Shown: positions 16,431-24,506 of the stretch, piece after piece
Layout of the letters: every line of letters begins with the position of its first letter
How positions within the stretch are numbered: position 1 is the first letter of the stretch
Source of the DNA: Streptomyces hoynatensis
Lineage (GTDB): Bacteria > Actinomycetota > Actinomycetes > Streptomycetales > Streptomycetaceae
DNA: 64,000 nucleotides
Reading direction: 5' to 3'
NCBI RefSeq assembly: GCF_003626535.1
Contig: NZ_RBAL01000006.1
Coordinates: 327,767-391,766 of the forward strand
Made by a program: the position numbers and the translations under genes
Notes under the pieces: model-generated
The model's database searches: none
Told to the model about the DNA's origin: nothing
Seen by the model: the letters and a program-made list of their open reading frames with translations, nothing else

Positions 16431-18029
16431 ATGATCACCGCAACTGGCATCGAGCTGCGCGCCGGAGCCCGCATCCTCCTGGAGTCCGCCTCCTTCCGCG
16501 TGGCCAAGGGCGACCGCGTCGGCCTCGTCGGGCGCAACGGCGCCGGCAAGACCACCCTCACCAAGTGCCTGGCGGGCGAGGGGACGCCGGCCGGGGGCAC
16601 CATCACGCGCAGCGGAGAGGTCGGCTACCTCCCCCAGGACCCGCGCACCGGCGACCTTGACGTCCTGGCCCGCGACCGCATCCTCGCCGCCCGCGGCCTG
16701 GACAGCGTGCTGCGCGGCATGCGGGAGAGCGAGGAGCGGATGGCCGGCGGCCCGGGGGCCACCCGCGACAAGGCGATGCGCAGGTACGAGCGCCTGGAGA
16801 CCGAGTTCCTCACCAAGGGCGGGTACGCCGCCGAGGCGGAGGCCGCCACCATCGCCGCCAGCCTCGGACTGCCGGAACGGGTGCTGGCCCAGCCGCTCGG
16901 CACCCTCTCCGGCGGCCAGCGCCGCCGGGTGGAGCTCGCCCGCATCCTGTTCTCCGACGCGGACGTCCTGCTGCTCGACGAGCCCACCAACCACCTGGAC
17001 GCCGACTCCATCACCTGGCTGCGCGACTTCCTGCGCACCTACCGCGGCGGGCTCGTGGTGATCTCCCACGACGTCGACCTGGTCGAGACGGTGGTCAACC
17101 GGGTCTTCTGCCTGGATGCCAACCGGGCCGCCATCGACGTCTACAACATGGGCTGGAGGCAGTACCAGGCCCAGCGCGAGGCCGACGAGAAGCGGCGCCG
17201 CCGCGAACGGGCCAACGCCGAGAAGAAGGCCGCCGCGCTCAACGCGCAGGCCGACAAGATGCGCGCCAAGGCCACCAAGGCCACCGCGGCGCAGAACATG
17301 GCCCGCCGCGCCGAGCGGCTGCTGGCGGGACTCGAGGAGGAGCGGGTGCGCGACAAGGTCGCCAAGCTCCGCTTCCCCGACCCCGCCCCCTGCGGCAAGA
17401 CCCCGCTGACCGCGGAGGGCCTGTCGAAGTCCTACGGCTCGCTGGAGATCTTCACCGACCTCTCGCTCGCCATCGACAAGGGCTCCCGGGTCGTCATCCT
17501 CGGCCTCAACGGCGCCGGGAAGACGACCCTGCTGCGGCTGCTCGCCGGGATCGAGAAGCCCGACACCGGCCGGGTCGTCCCCGGCCACGGCCTCAAGCTC
17601 GGGTACTACGCGCAGGAACACGAGACCCTCGACCCCGAGCGCACCGTGCTGGAGAACATGCGCTCGGCCGCCCCCGACATGGACCTGGTGGAGGTGCGCA
17701 AGATCCTCGGCTCCTTCCTCTTCGGCGGCGACGACGTGGACAAGCCGGCCGGGGTGCTCTCGGGCGGCGAGAAGACCAGGCTGGCGCTGGCCACCCTCGT
17801 GGTCTCCTCGGCGAACGTCCTGCTGCTCGACGAGCCCACCAACAACCTCGACCCGGCCAGCCGCGAGGAGATCCTCGGCGCCCTGCGCGGCTTCGCCGGC
17901 GCCGTCGTGCTGGTGACCCACGACGAGGGCGCGGTGGACGCGCTCCAGCCCGAGCGGATCATCCTGCTGCCCGACGGCGTGGAGGACCTCTGGAGCCCCG
18001 ACTACGCGGATCTGGTCGCCCTGGCGTGA
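16431..18029 (+). CDS. ABC-F family ATPase (ribosome-associated, EttA/antibiotic-protection type)
   Basis: The 532-residue protein has two nucleotide-binding domains and no membrane segment. Walker A motifs are GRNGAGKTT (34-42) and GLNGAGKTT; ABC signatures are LSGGQRRRVE and LSGGEKTRLA; Walker B/DEPT segments are LLLDEPTNHLD and LLLDEPTNNLD. A long charged linker (QREADEKRRRRERANAEKK...) joins the domains. ABC-F proteins bind the ribosomal E site and either tune translation or displace antibiotics; which applies here cannot be told. A short leader ORF upstream fits regulated expression. Confidence 0.93.
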   Translation: MITATGIELRAGARILLESASFRVAKGDRVGLVGRNGAGKTTLTKCLAGEGTPAGGTITRSGEVGYLPQDPRTGDLDVLARDRILAARGLDSVLRGMRESEERMAGGPGATRDKAMRRYERLETEFLTKGGYAAEAEAATIAASLGLPERVLAQPLGTLSGGQRRRVELARILFSDADVLLLDEPTNHLDADSITWLRDFLRTYRGGLVVISHDVDLVETVVNRVFCLDANRAAIDVYNMGWRQYQAQREADEKRRRRERANAEKKAAALNAQADKMRAKATKATAAQNMARRAERLLAGLEEERVRDKVAKLRFPDPAPCGKTPLTAEGLSKSYGSLEIFTDLSLAIDKGSRVVILGLNGAGKTTLLRLLAGIEKPDTGRVVPGHGLKLGYYAQEHETLDPERTVLENMRSAAPDMDLVEVRKILGSFLFGGDDVDKPAGVLSGGEKTRLALATLVVSSANVLLLDEPTNNLDPASREEILGALRGFAGAVVLVTHDEGAVDALQPERIILLPDGVEDLWSPDYADLVALA

Positions 18030-18349
18030 TCAACCGGGCCACCCGGCATCCGGCGTTTGTGATCACCGTCGGTGGATCATTCGGCCGACCCTTGATCATT
18101 CATCTGAGTGAGGCCGCTACGTATCCCGGTGTGTCGGCACGCCGGGCACCCGCCTGGGGGCCCGGGCCGGTCGCGCCGCTGTGACCTGGGCCTTCGCCGC
18201 GCCGGCCGGCGCGGGGGCGGGCCGGGAGGCCGCCCCGGGGGCCCGGCCCGTGGTCCGCTTGTCGTACGGACCTCGACGAATGGGTGGCCAGGAAGCTGGA
18301 TAGGGGTGATCATGAGAGTCCAGAGCGCACTTCCTACGAGGAGGCACGG
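18030..18349. promoter_or_regulatory. gbn upstream region with clustered GATC sites
   Basis: No gene is seen in these 320 bases. GATC occurs at 18028, 18061, 18075, 18094 and 18308. Three of these read GATCAT (18075-18080, 18094-18099, 18308-18313), matching the GATCWT motif reported for Gbn. The last lies about 37-42 bp before the gbn start codon. Autoregulation is therefore plausible. Confidence 0.55.
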
Positions 18350-18571
18350 GTGGCCGAGACTCTGAAGAAGGGCAGCCGGGTGACCGGCCCTGCGCGCGAG
18401 AAGCTCGCCGCAGACCTCAAGCGCAAATACGAGTCGGGGGCGAGCATCAGGGCGCTGGCCGAGGAGACCGGCCGGTCCTACGGGTTCGTGCACCGCATGC
18501 TCAGCGAGGCGGATGTGACGCTGCGTGGCCGCGGCGGCGCGACGCGCGGCAAGAAGGCACCGACGGCCTGA
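18350..18571 (+). CDS. gbn: GATC-binding nucleoid-associated protein Gbn
   Basis: The GTG at 18350 has GAGGAGG 7 nt upstream and gives exactly 73 residues (VAETLKKGSRVTGPAREKL...). The region LKRKYESGASIRALAEETGRSYGFVHRMLSEA is a helix-turn-helix resembling the C-terminal DNA-binding part of Lsr2. The basic tail RGRGGATRGKKAPTA would contact DNA. S. coelicolor SCO1839 has the same size and lies, as here, next to an enoyl-CoA hydratase gene. It is described as a nucleoid protein binding GATC followed by (A/T)T, affecting development and antibiotic production. Upstream in-frame starts would add residues with no support. Confidence 0.93.
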   Translation: MAETLKKGSRVTGPAREKLAADLKRKYESGASIRALAEETGRSYGFVHRMLSEADVTLRGRGGATRGKKAPTA

Positions 18572-18685
18572 GGCCGCGCCCGGCTCGCCGGGCCGTACCC
18601 GCCCGGCGCACCCCGGGCGGCCGGGCCGCACGGTCTGCCGTTACCCTGCGGGCACTACCGCCGAGTAACCGACCGGAGGCCCTCC

Positions 18686-19465
18686 ATGAGCCTGCTCGAC
18701 CGCGATGGTGTGCGGGTCACCGTCGACGGCGCCGTGGCGACCGTCGTCCTTACCGACCCCGCCCGGCGCAACGCCCAGACCCCCGCCATGTGGCGGGCCC
18801 TCGTGGAGACCGGGCGCCGGCTGCCGGGCGACGTGCGCGTCGTGCTCCTCCGCGCCGAGGGGATCTCCTTCTCGGCCGGGCTCGACCGGCGCGCGTTCGG
18901 CCCCGAGGGCATCGACGGCGAGGCCTCCCTGCCACAGCTGGCGCGCCTGCCCGACGCCGAACTGGACGCCGCCATCGCGGGGTACCAGGAGGCGTTCACC
19001 TGGTGGCGGCGCAACGACCTGGTGAGCGTGGCCGCCGTCCAGGGGCACGCCATCGGCGCGGGATTCCAGCTTGCCCTCGCCTGTGACCTGCGGATCTGCG
19101 CGGACGACGCCCAGTTCGCGATGCGCGAGACCTCGCTGGGCCTGGTGCCCGACCTGGGCGGCACCCGCCCGCTGGTGGAACTCGTCGGCTATGCGCGCGC
19201 CCTGGAGATCTGCGCCACGGGCCGCGCGGTGCACGCCGCGGAGGCCGAGCGGATCGGCCTGGCCAACCTCGTGGTGCCCGCCGCGGAACTCGCCGGCGCC
19301 GCCGCCGACCTGGCCGCCGCCCTGCTCGCCGCCCCGCGTGACGCCGTCATCGAGACCAAGGCCCTGCTGCGCGGCGCCCTCGGCCAGTCGCACGCGGCCC
19401 AGCGCGCGGCCGAACGCGCCGCCCAGGCACGCCGCCTGCGCGACCTGGCGGGCCTGGGGGAGTAG
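18686..19465 (+). CDS. Enoyl-CoA hydratase/isomerase family protein
   Basis: The 259-residue crotonase-fold protein shows the N-terminal VTVDGAVATVVLTDPARRNAQTP, the oxyanion-hole segment AEGISFSAGLDRRAF, and QGHAIGAGFQLALACDLRICADDAQFAMRE. The region LVPDLGGTRPLVELVGYARALE carries an aspartate where hydratases usually have a catalytic glutamate. Length is normal. CGGAGG precedes the ATG. It could act in fatty acid or amino acid breakdown; the exact reaction (hydratase, isomerase or other crotonase chemistry) cannot be fixed. Confidence 0.88.
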   Translation: MSLLDRDGVRVTVDGAVATVVLTDPARRNAQTPAMWRALVETGRRLPGDVRVVLLRAEGISFSAGLDRRAFGPEGIDGEASLPQLARLPDAELDAAIAGYQEAFTWWRRNDLVSVAAVQGHAIGAGFQLALACDLRICADDAQFAMRETSLGLVPDLGGTRPLVELVGYARALEICATGRAVHAAEAERIGLANLVVPAAELAGAAADLAAALLAAPRDAVIETKALLRGALGQSHAAQRAAERAAQARRLRDLAGLGE

Positions 19466-19506
19466 GGCCTGTCGTTCGCGCATCCGGCGACGCGATCCGC
19501 TCCCGC

Positions 19507-19576
19507 AAGAGCCCGCAGAGCCCGGAGAGCCGGGAGAGCCGGAAGAGCCCGGCGAGCCGGGAGAGCCGGGAGAGCC
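19507..19576. repeat. 9-bp GAGCCGGGA-type short tandem repeat
   Basis: Units close to GAGCCGGGA follow each other about eight times with small changes (GAGCCGGAA, GAGCCCGGC). It lies in the 133-bp gap between convergent genes ending at 19465 and 19599. No coding role is evident on either strand. Confidence 0.6.
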
Positions 19577-19598
19577 ACACGACACGGCCTCGCGGCCC

Positions 19599-20366
19599 TC
19601 AGGCGGGAGGTGGCCCCAGGACGTCGGTGATCAGCAGGGACACGCGGGTGGCCGCGCCCGTGGCCGGTTCCGGCACGGCGCCGGCCGCGGCGGCCCGGAT
19701 GGCCCGCGCCACGTCCAGGGTTCGCCGGGAGCCGTCCACGACCAGCCCCAGGCGCAGCAGTGGGCCCGAGGAGGTCTCGGTGGCGCTCACGGCCGCGCCG
19801 CGGCCGCCGTGGGCGGGGGCGAGGCCCAGGACGCCGGGCACGGCGAGCACCGCCGCGGCCACCGCGCCCTCCGGGCCCATTCCGGGGGCGGCGGACGCGG
19901 CCTGCCCGACCCGCGCCCCGGCCCCTGCTTCCCGTTCCTCCGGCACGTCCGCCTGCGCGCCCGGCGGCCCGTCGAGCAGGTCGGCGATCGTCACGTCCAC
20001 CCCGGCCAGGTCGAGGCCAAGGCGCTCGCGCGCCGCCGAGGCCAGGGCGTGGCGCACCTCGGCCGCCCGCTCGGGCAGCGGGCGGCCCGGAGCCACGGCG
20101 CACCGCGCCCGGACCAGAACGGGCCCCGGCGGCAGGGCGCCGGGCGGTGGCGGCACCGCGGGCGGGCCGGCCGCCGCCGGGTCGGCCACGGCCAGCCGCA
20201 CCCCGTCGAGCCGCACCCCGCGCACGCCCGCGTGGACGGCAGCGCGCAACACCGGAACGGCGGCGCGTTCCGCCACCCATGCGCCGTCCGCCGCGGTGCC
20301 CAGCGGCGCGAGCCGACCCAGGCTCAACTCCCGCCGCACCGCCTGCAACAGCCCTTCCGCTTCCAT
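19599..20366 (-). CDS. Asp23-like degenerate tandem protein, divergent from the Asp23 operon
   Basis: The 255-residue protein has two weak halves, each resembling Asp23: VLVRARCAVAPGRPLPERAAEVRHALASAARERLGLDLAGVDVTIADLL (about 85-135), and later LRLGLVVDGSRRTLDVARAIRAAAAG...TRVSLLITDVLG. The spacing of strands and the amphipathic helix echoes the Asp23 protein encoded on the other side of the promoter. The start at 20366 (MEAEGLLQAV) has AAAGGTGGG upstream. Its position opposite the Asp23 operon supports a common envelope-stress role; the homology is an inference from pattern. Confidence 0.6.
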   Translation of the reverse strand: MEAEGLLQAVRRELSLGRLAPLGTAADGAWVAERAAVPVLRAAVHAGVRGVRLDGVRLAVADPAAAGPPAVPPPPGALPPGPVLVRARCAVAPGRPLPERAAEVRHALASAARERLGLDLAGVDVTIADLLDGPPGAQADVPEEREAGAGARVGQAASAAPGMGPEGAVAAAVLAVPGVLGLAPAHGGRGAAVSATETSSGPLLRLGLVVDGSRRTLDVARAIRAAAAGAVPEPATGAATRVSLLITDVLGPPPA

Positions 20367-20567
20367 TCGCCACCCACCTTTCGCCCCGTTGACCGGGCTC
20401 AACGAGCGCATAGTGGGTACAGCATCTCGTATGTGCGGGCCGTCGCCTCGGCGTTCGGGCGCGTTCGGATATGTTCGGGTGCCGGTGGCCCGGCGGCGCG
20501 GGTCAGGCGTAAGGAAGAGTCACCGGGGCAGGGGACTGACCTGGCGTTCGGAAGGGAGCGAGGGCAC

Positions 20568-21035
20568 GTGACCGACACCGTTGCGAACGAGACCACCATC
20601 GAGGCGCCCGGGCCCAAACCGCCGGGCACCCGCAGGGGCACGGGCGATCCCGCCACGCGCGGGCGCACGACCATCGCGGACGGGGTCGTGGCGAAGATCG
20701 CGGGCATGGCGGCCCGCGACGTGGTGGGCGTGCACGCCATGGGCAGCGGACTCGCCCGCACCTTCGGCGCGGTCCGCGACCGGGTGCCGGGCGGCAGCAA
20801 GTCGGCCGCCCGCGGCGTCAAGGCCGAGGTCGGCGAGGTGCAGACGGCGCTCGACCTGGAGATCGTCGTGGAGTACGGGGTCTCCATCGGCGAGGTCTCC
20901 CGTACCGTACGGGAGAACGTGATCTCGGCGGTCGAGCGCATGACAGGTCTGGAAGTGGTCGAGGTCAACATCAACGTCGGCGACGTCAAGCTGCCCGACG
21001 ACGAGGACGAGGACGAACGGCCGCCGTTGCAGTAG
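20568..21035 (+). CDS. Asp23/Gls24 family envelope stress response protein
   Basis: The 155-residue protein has the Asp23 core: RTTIADGVVAKIAGMAARDVVGVHAMGS, ALDLEIVVEYGVSIGEVSRTVRENVISAVERMTGLEVVEVNINVGDVKLP, and an acidic tail (DDEDEDERP). The N-terminal 30 residues are Pro/Gly-rich. In Firmicutes, Asp23 forms membrane-associated filaments anchored by AmaP and responds to cell-envelope stress. The GTG at 20568 follows GGAAGGGAG. It leads a run of five same-strand genes that ends with an AmaP-like gene. Confidence 0.9.
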   Translation: MTDTVANETTIEAPGPKPPGTRRGTGDPATRGRTTIADGVVAKIAGMAARDVVGVHAMGSGLARTFGAVRDRVPGGSKSAARGVKAEVGEVQTALDLEIVVEYGVSIGEVSRTVRENVISAVERMTGLEVVEVNINVGDVKLPDDEDEDERPPLQ

Positions 21036-21063
21036 GCGCGGCGCGTGCCCGAAGGAGCACACG

Positions 21064-21258
21064 ATGAGCATGGCCCTGGCCGGCATGATCGCCGGCATGG
21101 CGCTTGGCTTCGCCGGGTATTTCGGCGGCTTCGCGGCCTTTCTGCTGGTCGCCGCGCTCGGCGCGATCGGCTTCGTTCTCGGCAGGTTCGCCGACGGCGA
21201 CCTGGAGCTCGGCGACTTCTTCCGGGCCCGGGAGCGCGAGGACAACCGGCGGCGGTGA
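21064..21258 (+). CDS. Small two-helix membrane protein of the Asp23 operon
   Basis: A 64-residue protein with hydrophobic segments at about 4-23 and 25-43 and a charged tail (REREDNRRR). GAAGGAG precedes the ATG. It lies 28 bp after the Asp23 gene. DUF2273-type small proteins occupy this place in Gram-positive Asp23 loci; that assignment is by position and size. Confidence 0.75.
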   Translation: MSMALAGMIAGMALGFAGYFGGFAAFLLVAALGAIGFVLGRFADGDLELGDFFRAREREDNRRR

Positions 21259-21261
21259 ACG

Positions 21262-21648
21262 ATGGAGACGGTGATTCCCCCCGGGGAGCGGGGGGCGACG
21301 CGGATCGCGGAGCGGGTGGTCGCCAAGCTGGCGGCGCAGGCGGCCCGCGAGGCGCTGCGGTCCGAGCCGGACGGGCCGCCGCTGCCGCCCGGCACCGGCG
21401 GCTGGGCGGAGGCGACCGCGCAGGTCAGCCGCCCGCCGGGCACGGCGGGGGCCGGGCTGGCCGGCGTCCGGGTCGCCGTGGAACTCGGCTACCCCACGGA
21501 CATCGCGGCGCGCTGCACCGCCGTCAGGCACCACGTCACGCGCCGGCTCAGGGAGCTGGCCGGGATGGACACTTCGCACGTGACCGTCGCCGTGGAACGG
21601 CTGCGCTCGGACCACTTCGGCGGCGAGAGCCAGGGGAGGGTGTGGTGA
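21262..21648 (+). CDS. Second Asp23-like protein
   Basis: A 128-residue protein beginning METVIPPGERGATRIAERVVAKLAAQAAREAL. It has the Asp23 pattern of an N-terminal helix, a strand GVRVAVELGYPTDIAARCTAVRHHVTRRLRELAGMD and a closing strand SHVTVAVERLR. It starts 3 bp after the small membrane protein gene, so translation is probably coupled. It may pair with the first Asp23 protein. Confidence 0.75.
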   Translation: METVIPPGERGATRIAERVVAKLAAQAAREALRSEPDGPPLPPGTGGWAEATAQVSRPPGTAGAGLAGVRVAVELGYPTDIAARCTAVRHHVTRRLRELAGMDTSHVTVAVERLRSDHFGGESQGRVW

Positions 21649-21688
21649 GCGGGAGATCCGACGCGGGGACGAGATGCGGGAGGCGGCC

Positions 21689-22378
21689 GTGAGCGAGGAG
21701 CCGGCCCCGGCGCCCATGCTGGAGAAGGCGCCCACGCCGGACGAGCGGGAGCGGGAGGACCCGCGGGAGCCGGGCGGCGAGCGCCTCGCCAAGTCCGCCT
21801 CGGCCGCCCGCTACGAGCCGGAGGGGGAGCCGCCGGGAGGGGCGGGGCGCTTCTGGTCGGAGCGGCGGGTCGCCGCGGTCCTGGTCTCCTGCGTGCTGCT
21901 GATCGCCGCCGGGCTGCTGCTGTACGACATCGCCTCGGTGCGGGCCGACGGGTCCGCCGCCGAGTGGCGCCGCCGCCTGGCCCACGAGCTCGCGACCCGC
22001 GAACTCGGCGAAGGCGCCGTGGTCCTGACGGCCCTCGCGGCCACGCTCGCCGGGGCCTGGCTGATCACCCTCGCCGTCACGCCGGGGCTGCGCGGCCTGC
22101 TGCCGATGCGGCGGGAGGACGAGGACCTGCGGGCCGGGATCGAACGGTCCGCCGCCGCGGTGGTGTTGCGGGACCGGGCGATGGAGGTCTCGGGGGTGCG
22201 CTCGGTGCGGGTGAGCGTCGGCCGGCACCGGGTGCGGGTGCTCGCCGAGTCGCACTTCCGCGACCTCGACGAGGTCAGGAGCGACCTCGACGCCGTGCTC
22301 GACCACGGCATCAGGGACCTGGGGCTCGCCAGGCATCCGGCTCTCGCGGTGCACGTGCGCCGCCCCGGCAGAAGGTGA
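21689..22378 (+). CDS. DUF6286-type membrane protein of the Asp23 operon
   Basis: The 229-residue protein has a Pro/Glu-rich cytoplasmic head (about 1-60), two membrane helices (about 66-87 and 113-135) and a C-terminal Asp23-like domain (ERSAAAVVLRDRAMEVSGVRSVRVSVGRHRVRVLAESHFRDLDEV). It probably tethers an Asp23-like domain to the membrane. The GTG at 21689 follows GGGAGG; an ATG at 21674 is possible. Confidence 0.75.
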   Translation: MSEEPAPAPMLEKAPTPDEREREDPREPGGERLAKSASAARYEPEGEPPGGAGRFWSERRVAAVLVSCVLLIAAGLLLYDIASVRADGSAAEWRRRLAHELATRELGEGAVVLTALAATLAGAWLITLAVTPGLRGLLPMRREDEDLRAGIERSAAAVVLRDRAMEVSGVRSVRVSVGRHRVRVLAESHFRDLDEVRSDLDAVLDHGIRDLGLARHPALAVHVRRPGRR

Positions 22379-22379
22379 G

Positions 22380-22994
22380 GTGCCCGCAGTGCTGCGCATC
22401 GTGAACCGCGTCCTGCTCGGACTGACGGGACTGGTCCTCCTCGGCTTCGGCCTGGCCGCGCTGATGGCGGCTCTCGATCTGCCCGGGCGCCTCGGCTTCG
22501 GCCTGCCCTCCGGCTGGTCCTGGCGCGACCCGCACGACGTGGTGCTGACCGACGCCGACCGGCTGCGCTGGCGGGACGAGGGCTGGTGGTGGCCGACGGT
22601 CATCGGCGCGGCGGCCGTGCTCGTGCTGCTCCTGCTGTGGTGGCTGCTCGCCCAGCTGCGGCGCCCGCGGCTGGACGAGGTGGTCGTCGAGTCGGGCGAG
22701 GGCGGGGACGGCGTGGCGGCGCTGCTGCACGGGCGCGCCCTGGAGGACGTGGTGGCCGCGGAGGCCGAGTCCCTGCCGGGCATCGACCGGGCCCGGGTCA
22801 CCCTGACCGGGCGCAGGACCCAGCCCCGCGCGAGGATCGGCCTGCTGCTCGCGCCCCAGGCGGAGCCGGCCGAGGCGGTCCGCCGGCTGCGGGAGGAGGC
22901 CGTCGAACACGCCCGCCGGTCCACGGGCCTTGAGGCCCTGCCGGCCGAGGTGCGGCTGCGCTCCGCGCACCACGCGGCGGAACGCGTCTCCTGA
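22380..22994 (+). CDS. amaP: Alkaline shock membrane-anchor protein AmaP-like
   Basis: A 204-residue protein with two membrane segments (about 6-28 and 72-94) and a C-terminal soluble domain (EDVVAAEAESLPGIDRARVTLTGRRTQPRARIGLLLAP...). This is the AmaP layout, which recruits Asp23 to the membrane. The GTG at 22380 lies 1 bp after the previous stop and has AAGGTGAG upstream; a second GTG at 22389 would remove three residues. It ends the Asp23 operon. Confidence 0.8.
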   Translation: MPAVLRIVNRVLLGLTGLVLLGFGLAALMAALDLPGRLGFGLPSGWSWRDPHDVVLTDADRLRWRDEGWWWPTVIGAAAVLVLLLLWWLLAQLRRPRLDEVVVESGEGGDGVAALLHGRALEDVVAAEAESLPGIDRARVTLTGRRTQPRARIGLLLAPQAEPAEAVRRLREEAVEHARRSTGLEALPAEVRLRSAHHAAERVS

Positions 22995-23428
22995 ACCCCC
23001 GCCGCGGCCCGCCCACGGCGTTCCGCGCTCCGGCCCTTCCCACGGTCCCGCCGCCCCTGCGGTCCCCCGGCGTCCGGCGGTCCCCGGGGTTCCCGCGGTT
23101 CCGCCGCCCCGCGGCCTTCCGGCGCCACCGGCTGTGCCGGTGCAAGGCGTGCGCCAGGTCACCTGGCGCCGCCGGGCCGCCCGGCCGGCGGCTTCCGCTT
23201 CCGCCGGGGCAACGGGCGTGCCGGGACAACGGGCGTGCCGGGGCGCCGGGTTCGTGCGGGCACCCGTCCGGGGCGCCGGGTTCGTGCGGGCACCCGTCCG
23301 GGGCGGCCCTGCGCGGAGTGTGCGGCCCGGCGCCTTATCCCGGTGCCGCGGGCACGATCTGCCGCGCCGTGGCACGTCCACCGCGCCGCGTGCGCGGGGG
23401 CCGCGCCGGGCGGGCGCGGGGCGGGGGA
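22995..23428. other. Intergenic region with repeats and a palindrome, no gene seen
   Basis: This 434-bp gap between convergent genes holds a 19-bp palindrome, GCGCCAGGT (23151-23159), C, ACCTGGCGC (23161-23169). It also holds a 17-bp unit repeated twice with one mismatch (23203-23236) and a perfect 30-bp tandem duplication. No coding frame with credible codon use was found. Confidence 0.55.
23241..23300. repeat. Perfect 30-bp tandem duplication
   Basis: The unit at 23241-23270 (starting GGGCGCCGGGTTCGTGCGGG) is repeated without change at 23271-23300. It lies between convergent genes. Exact identity suggests a recent slippage duplication. Confidence 0.85.
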
Positions 23429-24481
23429 TCAGCGGGGCGCGGGGGAGCCGAGGCGCCCGGCCCCGGCCTCCTTCGTGGCGGCGGGCCCGGCCGCCTCGTC
23501 CCCGGGGGCCTGGGCCTCCCCGGCAGCGCCCGCGGCGGCCCCGGAGTTTCCGGCCGTCCCGGCCCCGGCGGCGGCCCCGGTGTCACCGGCGGGCCGGGCC
23601 GTACCGGCCGCCGCCCCCGTGCTCCCGGCGGGCTCGGCCGGGCCGGCGGCGCGGCCACCGGCCGCGGGGGCGTCCCCGGCGCCCGAGGGCCCGGGGCCGT
23701 CGGCCGCGGCGCGGGCCGCGGGGGGCCTGCGCCGGTCCTGCACCTCGCGGCGCAGCAGGAAGTACCAGCCGACGGGCACGCCCGCGGCGAAGATCCACCA
23801 CTGGACGGCGTACGCGAAGTGCACGCCGATCCCGGTGTGGTCGGGCTCGGGCAGCAGCTCCGGCTGCGCCTCGGCGTCGCCCGGGGCCGGGGAGGTCTCG
23901 GCCAGCTCCAGGTACCCCCCGAGCACCGGCCGGCCCAGCTCCTCGGCCGCCCGCTCGCTGCTGATCAGCATGACCATGCCCTCGGGCAGACCCGAGCGGT
24001 CCCTGATCCCCGTGTTCCCGCCGGTCTCGTCCTCCATCAGGCGGCCGGTCACCCGCACCTCGCCCGTGGGCGGCGCGGGCACCTCGGGCACCGCCGTCGG
24101 GTCCTCGCCCGGCGCGACCCAGCCCCGGTTGACCAGCACCGCCGTGCCGTCGTCCTGGATCAGCGGGGTGAGGACGTCGTAGCCGTTGGTGCCGTCGCCG
24201 TTCGGCCGGTTGCGGACCACCGTCTCGTGCGCCGGGTCGTAGCGCCCGCTCGCGGTCACCGTCCGGTACCTGTCGGAGGGGTCGGGGCCGCCGTCCACCG
24301 AGCTCAGCTCGGCCATCGGCACGGCCGGCGCCTCCAGGCTGCGGGTGATCAGGTCGTTGCGCGCCACCCGCTGCTCGTGCCGGTGCAGCTGCCAGAACCC
24401 GAGCTCGATCATCGTCGGGATCAGCAGCAGCGCGACGAGGGTGAGGATCACCCACTGCCGTGACAGCAGAAAGCGGTACAC
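23429..24481 (-). CDS. SURF1-family cytochrome oxidase assembly protein
   Basis: The 350-residue protein has the SURF1 plan: an N-terminal helix (about 10-28) followed by GFWQLHRHEQRVARNDLI, the extracytoplasmic domain with VLVNRGWVAPG and VRVTGRLMEDE, and a second helix after HFAYAVQWWIFAAGVPVGWYFLLRREV (about 222-248). SURF1 helps insert heme a into cytochrome c oxidase. The last about 100 residues are an Ala/Gly/Pro-rich tail of low complexity, longer than usual. Confidence 0.9.
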   Translation of the reverse strand: MYRFLLSRQWVILTLVALLLIPTMIELGFWQLHRHEQRVARNDLITRSLEAPAVPMAELSSVDGGPDPSDRYRTVTASGRYDPAHETVVRNRPNGDGTNGYDVLTPLIQDDGTAVLVNRGWVAPGEDPTAVPEVPAPPTGEVRVTGRLMEDETGGNTGIRDRSGLPEGMVMLISSERAAEELGRPVLGGYLELAETSPAPGDAEAQPELLPEPDHTGIGVHFAYAVQWWIFAAGVPVGWYFLLRREVQDRRRPPAARAAADGPGPSGAGDAPAAGGRAAGPAEPAGSTGAAAGTARPAGDTGAAAGAGTAGNSGAAAGAAGEAQAPGDEAAGPAATKEAGAGRLGSPAPR

Positions 24482-24506
24482 AGCCCTCGACCGTACCCGA
24501 AGAGGG

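Noticed and set aside
19347..19580. Collagen-like Gly-Ser-Pro frame on the minus strand
   Set aside because: It is just the translation of the 9-bp intergenic repeat and continues antisense to the enoyl-CoA hydratase gene.
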